Below are positions 6,991-14,851 of a stretch of 43,962 nucleotides of DNA, piece after piece. The number at the start of each line of letters is the position of its first letter. Position 1 is the first letter of the stretch. The notes under the pieces are model-generated. The model saw nothing but the letters and a program-made list of their open reading frames with translations. It did not search any database and had not been told where the DNA came from. Origin of the DNA: a virus; IMG/VR virus record IMGVR_UViG_3300028840_002185, positions 64,001 to 107,962 of that record. One strand, given 5' to 3'. A program made the translations under genes and the position numbers.

Positions 6991-8667
6991 GTGTTCATTA
7001 AATTGTCTTTATGGAAATGTTATCTCTATTCCCTTGCTCAAAGGTTTAGACGGTATCGAGCAATCAATACCAGTAAATATTATTGGGGATTTAATTGGGA
7101 TGACATTCATCTTTTACGATCAATGTGTTTTAAATATTTACCGAAAGGAGGGATTAAATTATTAAAGTGTGATCGATACGATCAATTGATCGATCAAGTG
7201 TTAGGAAGCAGAATGGTTATCGCAGATCCGAAAGAGATCGAATTAGCCAATCGGTTATTAATCATTAAACGTATTAATCCAAGGAGGTTACTCATGGAAT
7301 TAAAACAATTGAAAGAATTTGGAAAAGAAGTTGGATTGAAATTGGCTCAGATGAATAAAATGTCTGAAGAAGAATTAACTCTTGAGATCATTCGGAACGT
7401 TGAACCGAAAGTCCAGTATGCAAAAGAACTGGTCGCATGGTACAATGAATTGCCGGATGAATTGTTCGATCAAGCGGAAGCTCAATCTGGAGCAGAAACA
7501 ACAACAGAAGAATCAACTTCTGGTTCTATATCAGTTGCCGATGTAATTGAAGTAATCAATGGCTATACTAAAAAGGCTGAATTGATAGAGATCCTTGAAG
7601 ACAATGATGTTGCTGCTCTGTTTGAAGGTTTTGATCCTTCAGCCTATCGATTGCCTACGCAATTGAAAAAAGCAATGATCGAGCATTTGGAAAACCCTGT
7701 TACAGAAACCACATCTGATGATGGTTCTGCTGCCGTTACTGATGATCAATCGGCTGAAATCCTTGAACTGATCAATGAATGCGAGAACGAAGATCAATTG
7801 GTTGAAGTCTTCTCCGAATACCAAAATGTATTTGAAGATATGGACGTTCCCGATGATATTGATGAAGCAGCATTGCAGCAAATGATGATTAATCACGTCA
7901 ATTCAAAATCCCCCCAAGCAGAAGAAAAACCCCCTGCCAAAAAAATCATGACATTGCAAGAACGATTGGCTGCAAAGAAAGCAGCAGATGCCAAAGAGGA
8001 AACCAAAGCAACAAAAGGTAAAAAAGAATCACCTACATTTGATTGGTGGAATCCTGAAGCAGATGATTTCGATCCCGATGTTGCATTTGCCCAAGTAGAA
8101 CCAATGAAAATGCCTGAATTGCGTCAATTCGCCAAACATATCGGTCTATCAATTGGAGTTGGTGTAAAGAAAGACGATATTCTGGATCAGGTTGCTAACA
8201 AGATCGCTGAGTACGCTGAAGGTGTTTCTGAATCAACTGATGCAGGATCAATTGAACTTACTGCTGAATTGGTAAAAGATGCTGTCAAGGCCAAAGATCG
8301 TGAAGCATTAGTTGGAATGTGCGATCAATTGGGTATTGCCCTTAATGCCATTCAGAAACGATCTATTCCTGGCATGGAAAAGAAATTGATTGAAGCATTA
8401 GGTGATTCTAAACCTGCTGAGAAAGCTACATTGAAGTCCAGAACAGGTCGGGCCAAACTTGGTGCAAAAGCCGATGCCAAGGCAACCCCTTCTGCTGAAT
8501 CGGTATATGGATTAATGGAATCAATGGTATTGGAAGGCAAATCAACCGATGCAATTGTGAAAGCTGTCAGTCCTTTGTATAAAGAAAAAGGAAAATCTAT
8601 TATCTTTATCAAGAAGCGTGTTGAAAGCATGGTTCAGATTATCAAGATTGATAACGATATGGAATAG
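6991..8667 (+). CDS. Multi-domain SAP/HeH-like protein, possible two-start gene
   Basis: The open frame begins at a GTG (6991) and encodes up to 558 residues. An internal ATG at 7294 behind a near-perfect AAGGAGG could start a 457-residue form. The first 100 residues (YYWGFNWDDIHLLRSM onward) resemble an unnamed phage domain. After an acidic linker come two similar helical repeats (about 185-230 and 250-300), the motif MTLQERLAAKK, a SAP/HeH-like block (MPELRQFAKHIGLSIG), a further helical domain and a conserved C-terminal block (IIFIKKRVESMVQIIKID). SAP-like folds commonly bind DNA. It lies directly upstream of the polymerase and may be an assembly or DNA-binding hub. Function unproven. Confidence 0.7.
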   Translation: MFIKLSLWKCYLYSLAQRFRRYRAINTSKYYWGFNWDDIHLLRSMCFKYLPKGGIKLLKCDRYDQLIDQVLGSRMVIADPKEIELANRLLIIKRINPRRLLMELKQLKEFGKEVGLKLAQMNKMSEEELTLEIIRNVEPKVQYAKELVAWYNELPDELFDQAEAQSGAETTTEESTSGSISVADVIEVINGYTKKAELIEILEDNDVAALFEGFDPSAYRLPTQLKKAMIEHLENPVTETTSDDGSAAVTDDQSAEILELINECENEDQLVEVFSEYQNVFEDMDVPDDIDEAALQQMMINHVNSKSPQAEEKPPAKKIMTLQERLAAKKAADAKEETKATKGKKESPTFDWWNPEADDFDPDVAFAQVEPMKMPELRQFAKHIGLSIGVGVKKDDILDQVANKIAEYAEGVSESTDAGSIELTAELVKDAVKAKDREALVGMCDQLGIALNAIQKRSIPGMEKKLIEALGDSKPAEKATLKSRTGRAKLGAKADAKATPSAESVYGLMESMVLEGKSTDAIVKAVSPLYKEKGKSIIFIKKRVESMVQIIKIDNDME

Positions 8668-8705
8668 ACCTATCAATTATTAACTTTTAATTGATTAATT
8701 AATAA

Positions 8706-8733
8706 GCAGGGGTTAGGTAATTCTGACCCCTGC
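8706..8733 (+). terminator. Intergenic GC hairpin, no U-tract
   Basis: GCAGGGGT at 8706-8713 pairs perfectly with ACCCCTGC at 8726-8733. The inner bases extend the stem to about 12 pairs (two G-T wobbles) around a TAAT loop. No T-run follows (CTATTCA), so it may be an attenuator or an RNA-processing or stability element rather than a simple intrinsic terminator. It stands 18 bases before the polymerase start. Confidence 0.5.
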
Positions 8734-8751
8734 CTATTCAAAGGTGATATA

Positions 8752-10305
8752 ATGACATTCTATTATCCCCTACCTGAAGGTAAACAATCCTCAATTGTCT
8801 ACGATTGCGTTAAATGTGGTCGATGTGACAATCCTAAGATAGACACGCCTTACTTCCCTTCCGTTAAAGGAAACAATTACAATGGATTGGTTATATTAGG
8901 TCAACAGCCTACCAAAGAAGATGATATTAAATCAATTCCATTTTCAAATAAGAAAGCTCAATTGATTAGAAGTACAGCATGGAAAGAAGGAGTTAATTTA
9001 AAGAATCATGGTGCATTCACTTACGCATTGCAATGTCATTCAGCAAAGAAAGCATCTGACATTGAATATAAATGCTGTCGATCCAGAATGCGAGATGAAT
9101 TGATTGATCTCAGACCAAAGATAATTCTATGCTGTGGAGAGATGGCATTCAAGTCCTTATTCGATCTAAAGAATAAGATTGCCCCTACCAAACTCAGAGG
9201 TCGGTTAATCCCGAACTTTGAATTCAATTGTCTTGTATATACTCTTGACAATCCCAATGACATTTGGACTTATGATCGGCAATACGCATTTAAGAAAGAC
9301 GTTAAACGTGCATTGCATTTCTTTGCCAAGTACAATACCTATAAAAAGGTTGATGAATTCCTGAAGGGTAGAAAGATCCTTGAAGGAATTACAATTGAAG
9401 AAATCAAATGTAAAAAGGGTTTAATTGAAGCATTCAAACGCATAGGCCAATTAAAAAAAGTTGCAGTTGATTATGAAACAACCAATGTCAAACCTTATGA
9501 TCACTTTTTTGAGATTACCCATATACAATTTGGAACCGGATCATATGCTTGGGTGATTAATGAATCATTATGGAATAATGATCCTGAATGCTTGGACATA
9601 ATCAAACGATTCATGCGAACAATCCTAACAAATCCAGATGTAGAAAAGATCATTCAAAATGCTAAGTTTGAAGAAAACTGTTCTCGATGGTATTTCGATA
9701 TTAAAAAGATCTACAATGCAAATGATCCAATGATTGCAACTCATGTAATTGATGAACGTAGAGGTTGCACGTCATTGGACTTTCAAAACTTAACAAGGTT
9801 TGGAATTCCACCTTATTCAGATACAGTCAAAAGTTATCTACAAAAGAAAAACAAAAATGATAAAGTCAATCGCATTCGACAAGCACCATATGATGATCTA
9901 ATTAAATATGCAGGATTAGATGTGATCACTACCTATCACAATTGGGAATTGATCAGAAAGATCATGCCAATTGCTTACCCTAATTGTGAATACAATTATA
10001 AATTACTATTGAAAGGTCATCAAGTCTTCTCCAACATGACAAAGAGAGGAATTAAGATTGGTGAACAGGAATTAGAAAATCTGGAACAGGAATTAATTGA
10101 TAAGATGCAAAATGTATTGCAACAAATTGCTGAATTACCTGAGTTCATTCAATACAACAATTACCTGAAAGATAAAACCAATCTCAAAAAATCAACCTCT
10201 AAGGAATTAAAAACCTTAACCATCAAAATGAAAGGAGATAAAACATATGTTCAATCAACTGATAAAAGATCGAATAAACCAATTAGAAGAAAGCTATCAT
10301 TTTAA
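8752..10305 (+). CDS. UDG-like domain fused to 3'-5' exonuclease: N-half of split family-A DNA polymerase
   Basis: 517 residues. Residues 1-200 match family-4-like uracil-DNA glycosylase architecture: C19 and C22 (CVKC), LVILGQQPTKED in the place of motif A, C94 and C107 as the second cysteine pair of a likely Fe-S cluster, and PKIILCCGEMAF. Residues ~230-400 are a DnaQ-type proofreading domain: exo I VDYETT (D240, E242), exo II NAKFEEN, exo III YAGLDVITT. The end is the start of a polymerase thumb, and the frame then stops after SNKPIRRKLSF. Palm and fingers are in the gene at 10864. The UDG-polymerase fusion is known from SPO1-like phages; the split with a capped tail is unusual. Whether the UDG domain is catalytically active is unclear, since motif A is divergent. 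Confidence 0.9.
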   Translation: MTFYYPLPEGKQSSIVYDCVKCGRCDNPKIDTPYFPSVKGNNYNGLVILGQQPTKEDDIKSIPFSNKKAQLIRSTAWKEGVNLKNHGAFTYALQCHSAKKASDIEYKCCRSRMRDELIDLRPKIILCCGEMAFKSLFDLKNKIAPTKLRGRLIPNFEFNCLVYTLDNPNDIWTYDRQYAFKKDVKRALHFFAKYNTYKKVDEFLKGRKILEGITIEEIKCKKGLIEAFKRIGQLKKVAVDYETTNVKPYDHFFEITHIQFGTGSYAWVINESLWNNDPECLDIIKRFMRTILTNPDVEKIIQNAKFEENCSRWYFDIKKIYNANDPMIATHVIDERRGCTSLDFQNLTRFGIPPYSDTVKSYLQKKNKNDKVNRIRQAPYDDLIKYAGLDVITTYHNWELIRKIMPIAYPNCEYNYKLLLKGHQVFSNMTKRGIKIGEQELENLEQELIDKMQNVLQQIAELPEFIQYNNYLKDKTNLKKSTSKELKTLTIKMKGDKTYVQSTDKRSNKPIRRKLSF

Positions 10306-10861
10306 TCTTGAAGAATATTCATTTGAATACAAAGGCAAAAAAGCATTTATTAATAAACTATCTGATAACAAAAAACTTGTTTGGCCTTTCATGAATATAC
10401 GCAAACGATTAGGACATATTACTGATGAATTGCAAGGTAATATAATTCAAGGCCCAGAACAAACAAAGGAATTTACTTACCTTTCAATGCAAATCATTGG
10501 CAATATGCTTGATTCAGATAAAATGGGATCTGTTGAAAACTATATGGATCATATTTGGAAAGACTTTGATACAGCAGTTAAATCAGATGATTCAAAACCA
10601 TTGCAGGATTTTCTTATGATACTTGCAGACATAGTTACAATGATTGATTGTTGCTGTGAGATTGAATTATCATCAATGGATGACTTTCAAAGAGAAACCT
10701 TAATAGGTGCAAGTATGATTGAAACCCTTGATCCAGATATTGAAATTACAGGGGCAATTCAAGTGACTGAAGATGGATCTATAATTAAAATGACAACCAG
10801 TAAGAAAGAAGCAATTAATGATCTTAAAAGAATGCGTCCATTGAATAAAAAGGAAATTTAA
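10247..10861 (+). CDS. Unknown protein inserted between the polymerase halves
   Basis: 204 residues, starting behind AAAGGAG inside the last 59 bases of the preceding gene. It is mostly helical and acidic, with a CCCE cluster (TMIDCCCEIELSS) in the middle and a basic end (KKEAINDLKRMRPLNKK). It shows no HNH, GIY-YIG or LAGLIDADG motif, so it is not an obvious homing endonuclease that could explain the split. The stop is 2 bases before the palm gene. A polymerase accessory role is possible from position only. Confidence 0.75.
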   Translation: MFNQLIKDRINQLEESYHFNLEEYSFEYKGKKAFINKLSDNKKLVWPFMNIRKRLGHITDELQGNIIQGPEQTKEFTYLSMQIIGNMLDSDKMGSVENYMDHIWKDFDTAVKSDDSKPLQDFLMILADIVTMIDCCCEIELSSMDDFQRETLIGASMIETLDPDIEITGAIQVTEDGSIIKMTTSKKEAINDLKRMRPLNKKEI

Positions 10862-10863
10862 TC

Positions 10864-12087
10864 ATGATGACCCCTATTACAGAAGATGATTTCAATTTCA
10901 ATTTGAGATCCAATGTTCAAATGCAAGAATTCTTATATGAATTCCTTGAATTGGAACCAATTGAAGCAGCAAATGAAAAAACAGGTAATTTTAAAACAGA
11001 TGAAGCAACAATTACTCATTATGCTGAAAAAGAAGGAATCAAATTTTGTACATTGCTATTGCAATATCGTAAATTGCAAAAGGCATTGAATACCTATGTT
11101 GCAGACCTCAAAAGAAACATCTCTGAAGCAGATCAATCAGTCCATCATGAATTATGGTTAAATGTAGCTGAAACCTATCGATCAAGTAGTTCAGATCCTA
11201 ATCTACAGAATCAACCTAAACATGGTGATATACTCCCAGGTATGCCTTGGAAGATTATTCGGAAAGTCTTTGTTCGATTGGATGAAAACTGGCTATTGGC
11301 TGAATTTGATTATGATGGTGCAGAGGTCAAAGTTGCAGGTATGCTTGGCAATGATCCGGTTATGATTGATGACCTTAATAACGATCTCGATATGCATTCC
11401 CATTGGGCAATTAAATTATTTGGATTGAAAGGTTATTCATATGAACAGGTCAAAGAACAATTTGGTGAAAATGAAAGGTTCTTAGCTAAAAATAACTTTA
11501 CCTTTGCTAACTTTTTTGGAGCAGGATTTCAATCAATTGCAGACGAGATGCGTAAATCAGAATTCTATAAGACATTTGTTTATAATATTTACAATCAACG
11601 CAAAACCAAAACTGAAACATTTGATTCTTATTACTATAACTTTTCATTGAACCATATTAAGGATTGCCAAAATCAATTCTATGATAGATACAATATTTAT
11701 AAGGCATGGCAGGATTCTCTTGTTGACAAGTATTATAAAAAAGGATATGTAGACAATCCCTTTGGTTTCCGCAGGAGATTCCCTTTAACTCGCAACGAAA
11801 TAATTAATTATCCAATTCAATCTACTTCATTCCTATTGCTGCTCGACAGTTTGATTAGTATTGATGATGAATTGGAGAAAGGAGGTTTTCAATCACATTT
11901 AATTAATCAGATTCATGACTCTGGAAAGGCCAATTGCTTAAAGTATGAAGCAGGTGATCTAATCGATTTAGTCGATGATAAAATGACCAATAAACCTCAC
12001 CTACCCTGGACTACCAAAGTCAAAATGAAAACTGATTGGGAGTTTGGCAAAAACTGGCTTGATATGAAACGTGTAAAAATCAATTAA
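10864..12087 (+). CDS. C-half of split family-A DNA polymerase (palm and fingers)
   Basis: 407 residues, entering the PolA fold at the thumb/palm junction (FNLRSNVQMQEFL corresponds to the FNxxSxKQL region of Pol I). SSSSDPNLQNQP, motif A EFDYDGAEVKV (catalytic D149), O-helix motif B RFLAKNNFTFANFFGAG (R205, K209) and motif C QIHDSGK (catalytic D352) follow in order. Motif C has Ser in place of the usual Glu after the Asp. The protein ends in the usual KTDWEFGKNW element plus an added LDMKRVKIN tail. It must work with the exonuclease gene to form a full polymerase (inferred). No strong Shine-Dalgarno is seen, so it is probably translated by coupling to 10247-10861. Confidence 0.92.
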   Translation: MMTPITEDDFNFNLRSNVQMQEFLYEFLELEPIEAANEKTGNFKTDEATITHYAEKEGIKFCTLLLQYRKLQKALNTYVADLKRNISEADQSVHHELWLNVAETYRSSSSDPNLQNQPKHGDILPGMPWKIIRKVFVRLDENWLLAEFDYDGAEVKVAGMLGNDPVMIDDLNNDLDMHSHWAIKLFGLKGYSYEQVKEQFGENERFLAKNNFTFANFFGAGFQSIADEMRKSEFYKTFVYNIYNQRKTKTETFDSYYYNFSLNHIKDCQNQFYDRYNIYKAWQDSLVDKYYKKGYVDNPFGFRRRFPLTRNEIINYPIQSTSFLLLLDSLISIDDELEKGGFQSHLINQIHDSGKANCLKYEAGDLIDLVDDKMTNKPHLPWTTKVKMKTDWEFGKNWLDMKRVKIN

Positions 12088-12109
12088 ACCAAACGAAAGG
12101 AGTACAATT

Positions 12110-13615
12110 ATGAATTTAACATCTTATCAGAAAGCAGGTTATGGTATTGTCTTTGTTGAAACGTTAGAAATGAAACGTGCAATGAAGTCAATTGAGATTG
12201 ATAAACCCTTCCGCAAGAAACTCTGGAGTCCTATTCGTGGACTGATCAATGATTACTATAAGTTTAGTGACGATCAGGAAATGAATGCATTAGACATTCT
12301 ACGTCATAGTGTCGGTCAGCAACCCGATGGATCATTTGGCCCTGCTCCAAGCAATACTGCATATGTGCTTGAAAATTTCGATGAATTCATTGAACAATTC
12401 GATGTAGTCCAGACCATTCTTGACATTTACGATCTATTAAAAGCCAATCAAACAATGCTAATCATGGTCGGATCTAATTCTGCTGCAATCCCTTCCAAAA
12501 TCAAAGAATTCATTCCTGTTGAAGAATTCTCCCTTCCCAATGAAGATGACATTCGACAGATCGCAACATCTATTGCCGGAACTTCAATTGAAGCATTAGG
12601 TGACAAGTATGCATCTAAGTTTATTGTTGATGATTCAATTGTTGAAGCGTGTAAAGGCATGACATGGGAAGAAATTGAAAATGCCCTTGCCAAGTCTGCT
12701 GTTGAAACCAGATCATTTGATTTCAGGCATATTATGGATCGCAAAAAGCATATTATTAAACAGACAGGCTTTATGCAATTCATTGAACCTGAACCAATGG
12801 ATCAATTAGGTGGAATGAAACACTTCAAAGAGTACTGGCATCTCAGAACAGAACCTTTCCTTAATCCCGAATCAATCAAACCCAAAGTCAAAGCAATCCT
12901 CTGTGCCGGATTCCCTGGAACTGGAAAGACATTGGGAGCAAAGGTATTGGGATCTATTCTCAATTGGCCTATCCTTATGTTTGACATTGGTGCAATCAAA
13001 GAGGGCATTGTTGGTGAAACCGAAAAGAAAATGCGTAAAGCTACAATGACAATTGATTCAATAGGCAGAGCAGTTGTAGTAATGGATGAAATCGAAAAGT
13101 TCTTTGGCAATCAATCAGCAAATGGTGGAGTATCTGTATCTTCAAGTGGAGTTGATGAAGGTATGCTTGGTCATATGCTGACATGGATGCAGGAACGCAA
13201 GTCTGAAGGCATTCTTTACGGTACGGCAAACAATCTCGATGTATTGCCCCCTGAATTTAAAAGAGCAGGTGGACGTTGGGATACCATCTTCTTTGTCAAT
13301 CTTCCCAATGCCGATGAAATCAAAGAGATCATCAACATTCACAATAAGAAGTATCAATCAGAAGTTCCGATTCATAATCATTTCTGCAAGCAATTATATC
13401 AGGATGGATGGTCTGGAGCAGAGATTGAACAATTGGCAAAAGATTCTCACTACGAACCAATCGATCAGGTGATTGAAAATATTCCTGTGCTTTCTCGGTT
13501 CGACAAAGACAAATTTGAACGTACAAGAAAAATGGCTCAGATGTTTCGTTGGGCTAATGAAAAAGATGATAACCAAAAGGCAATGATCAAACCCCGAAAA
13601 CTTCAATTAAAATAA
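12110..13615 (+). CDS. Ycf46-like AAA+ ATPase
   Basis: 501 residues, behind AAACGAAAGGAG. The N-terminal ~230 residues resemble the N-domain of Ycf46-type proteins (YQKAGYGIVFVETLE). Then come Walker A GFPGTGKT (from residue 267), IKEGIVGETEKKMR, Walker B VVVMDEIEK (D326, E327), sensor 1 TAN and the arginine-finger region RAGGRWD, placing it near the FtsH/Cdc48 AAA clade. The C-terminus ends KPRKLQLK, one of the recurring tails. The next two genes are DUF1257 (Ycf35-like) and DUF2997, the partners this ATPase type keeps in cyanobacteria and some phages. Role unproven; a remodelling ATPase is likely. Confidence 0.9.
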   Translation: MNLTSYQKAGYGIVFVETLEMKRAMKSIEIDKPFRKKLWSPIRGLINDYYKFSDDQEMNALDILRHSVGQQPDGSFGPAPSNTAYVLENFDEFIEQFDVVQTILDIYDLLKANQTMLIMVGSNSAAIPSKIKEFIPVEEFSLPNEDDIRQIATSIAGTSIEALGDKYASKFIVDDSIVEACKGMTWEEIENALAKSAVETRSFDFRHIMDRKKHIIKQTGFMQFIEPEPMDQLGGMKHFKEYWHLRTEPFLNPESIKPKVKAILCAGFPGTGKTLGAKVLGSILNWPILMFDIGAIKEGIVGETEKKMRKATMTIDSIGRAVVVMDEIEKFFGNQSANGGVSVSSSGVDEGMLGHMLTWMQERKSEGILYGTANNLDVLPPEFKRAGGRWDTIFFVNLPNADEIKEIINIHNKKYQSEVPIHNHFCKQLYQDGWSGAEIEQLAKDSHYEPIDQVIENIPVLSRFDKDKFERTRKMAQMFRWANEKDDNQKAMIKPRKLQLK

Positions 13616-13631
13616 AGAAAGGAGAATAATT

Positions 13632-14072
13632 ATGAGTCATACAGAAGTTATAGACCTTGAAGTAACTGACCTGAAGTGCTTGGCAAACACTTGCAAACGA
13701 ATGGGAGGTCAATTGATCCTCAATCAAAACACTTACAAATGGTATGGTCGTTTTATGAATGACTACCCTCTGCCGGAAGGTTTATCTGAGCATGATCTTG
13801 GTAAGTGTGAACATGCAATCAAATTCCCTGGAATCAATTACGAAGTGGGAGTTGTCAAATCCAAAACCCAAAAAGGTGCTTATTCATTGATGTGGGATTT
13901 TTGGGATAAGTCATTGAAAAAGAAAATGGGTGGAGAACAGGCAATTGCATTTAAACAACATTACACGATGGAGAAAGGACGATTGGCTGCAAAGGCTAAA
14001 GGCAAACTGTGTCGTGAATCAGTAATCAAAACCGATCTTGGTGAAAAGCGTAGATTGGTAATCAACGTATAG
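13632..14072 (+). CDS. DUF1257 (Ycf35-like) protein
   Basis: 146 residues starting MSHTEVIDLEVTDLKCL. The MSH start, an early helix and G (CKRMGGQL), then DLGKCEHAIKFPG, YEVGVVK, LMWDFWD and a KQHYTME segment reproduce the order of conserved blocks in DUF1257/Ycf35. The C-terminus ends EKRRLVINV, close to the terminal peptides of neighbouring proteins. It sits between the Ycf46-like ATPase and DUF2997. The biochemical role of the family is unknown. Confidence 0.75.
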   Translation: MSHTEVIDLEVTDLKCLANTCKRMGGQLILNQNTYKWYGRFMNDYPLPEGLSEHDLGKCEHAIKFPGINYEVGVVKSKTQKGAYSLMWDFWDKSLKKKMGGEQAIAFKQHYTMEKGRLAAKAKGKLCRESVIKTDLGEKRRLVINV

Positions 14073-14086
14073 AAAGGAGAATAATT

Positions 14087-14296
14087 ATGGCAGCTAAAAA
14101 ACAAATTATAATTGAAGTTGATGAAAATGGCAAGATCCACTTTGAAACCGATGGATTCATTGGTCAAGATTGTATTACCGATGATGTAGTCAATTACGTC
14201 AAAGATCAATTGGGCAAAGGTCTTGGGCCAGAATTCAAGCCTATATTCTACAAAAAGAATCAAAAGAGAGTTGTTCACAAAAACCTTTGTGGGTAA
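14087..14296 (+). CDS. DUF2997-like small protein
   Basis: 69 residues behind GAAAGGAG. The pattern QIIIEVDENGKIHFETDGF, then GQDC and a late helix with LGKGLGPE, fits DUF2997: a beta hairpin with an acidic turn, GxxC and a helix. This family typically neighbours DUF1257, as it does here. The 3' end can form a small hairpin (CACAAA/TTTGTG) just before the next gene. Confidence 0.7.
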   Translation: MAAKKQIIIEVDENGKIHFETDGFIGQDCITDDVVNYVKDQLGKGLGPEFKPIFYKKNQKRVVHKNLCG

Positions 14297-14312
14297 TTAA
14301 TTGGTGATTGAT

Positions 14313-14828
14313 ATGACCGATGTTTATACAGTAATGCTATTACATCCAAATGGCAATCGATTTCTAATGGAAGGTGTTTTAGCTGAAATTGAGAACAAAC
14401 ATGATATGCTCACATTTGATACTGATATGGGCTATTCACAGAAATTTCCTAAAGCATCATGGTTAGAAATAAAATTAACATTCCAAACACCACAAGATCA
14501 TTCTCAAGTTGATGAATTGAGAAATATGATTGAATCTGAATTGATGTTTCTTTATTTCAAAGACGTTCATCCCAATCTGATTAAAGGGATAGTGACTGAT
14601 GTTTATTTAAGTAGTGGTTATGAAACAGAGATACATTTCAAAGGTAATTCGACCAATAAAACCTTTCATGAATACATTGAAGAAGTCACAGGTCAATTGA
14701 ACGAAGCATATCAATATCATTTTAAATCAAATTCAGATGAACTTTTGCATAATGCTCAATTTGACCAAAAATCAGAACCGGAACCTGAATTAAAAATTAC
14801 GGTTCTCAAACGTAAACTTAGCTTTTAA
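14313..14828 (+). CDS. Unknown protein ending in KRKLSF
   Basis: Start chosen at ATG 14313; a TTG at 14301 is in frame but has no better ribosome site. 171 residues, with an N-terminal beta domain (YTVMLLHPNGNRFLMEG), a middle helical part and a disordered acidic linker (EPEPELK) leading to the final LKRKLSF. A folded body plus flexible linker plus conserved end is what a docking peptide looks like. Function unknown. It lies directly after the AAA/DUF1257/DUF2997 trio and may belong to it. Confidence 0.75.
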   Translation: MTDVYTVMLLHPNGNRFLMEGVLAEIENKHDMLTFDTDMGYSQKFPKASWLEIKLTFQTPQDHSQVDELRNMIESELMFLYFKDVHPNLIKGIVTDVYLSSGYETEIHFKGNSTNKTFHEYIEEVTGQLNEAYQYHFKSNSDELLHNAQFDQKSEPEPELKITVLKRKLSF

Positions 14829-14851
14829 TCAAATGAAAGGAGTATAAAGTT

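Noticed and set aside
10247-10861. Group I intron or homing endonuclease explaining the split polymerase
   Set aside because: The ORF has its own ribosome site and shows no HNH, GIY-YIG or LAGLIDADG motif. The upstream half ends in a normal stop after an added tail, so splicing would have to remove real coding sequence.
10280-10870. Programmed frameshift joining the polymerase halves
   Set aside because: The halves are more than 550 bases apart with a full separate gene between, and they are already in the same frame register, so no single slip could join them.
12448-13606. Several long minus-strand open frames opposite the AAA+ gene
   Set aside because: They lie antisense to a strongly recognised gene, lack ribosome sites and have no recognisable domains; they follow from codon composition of the real gene.
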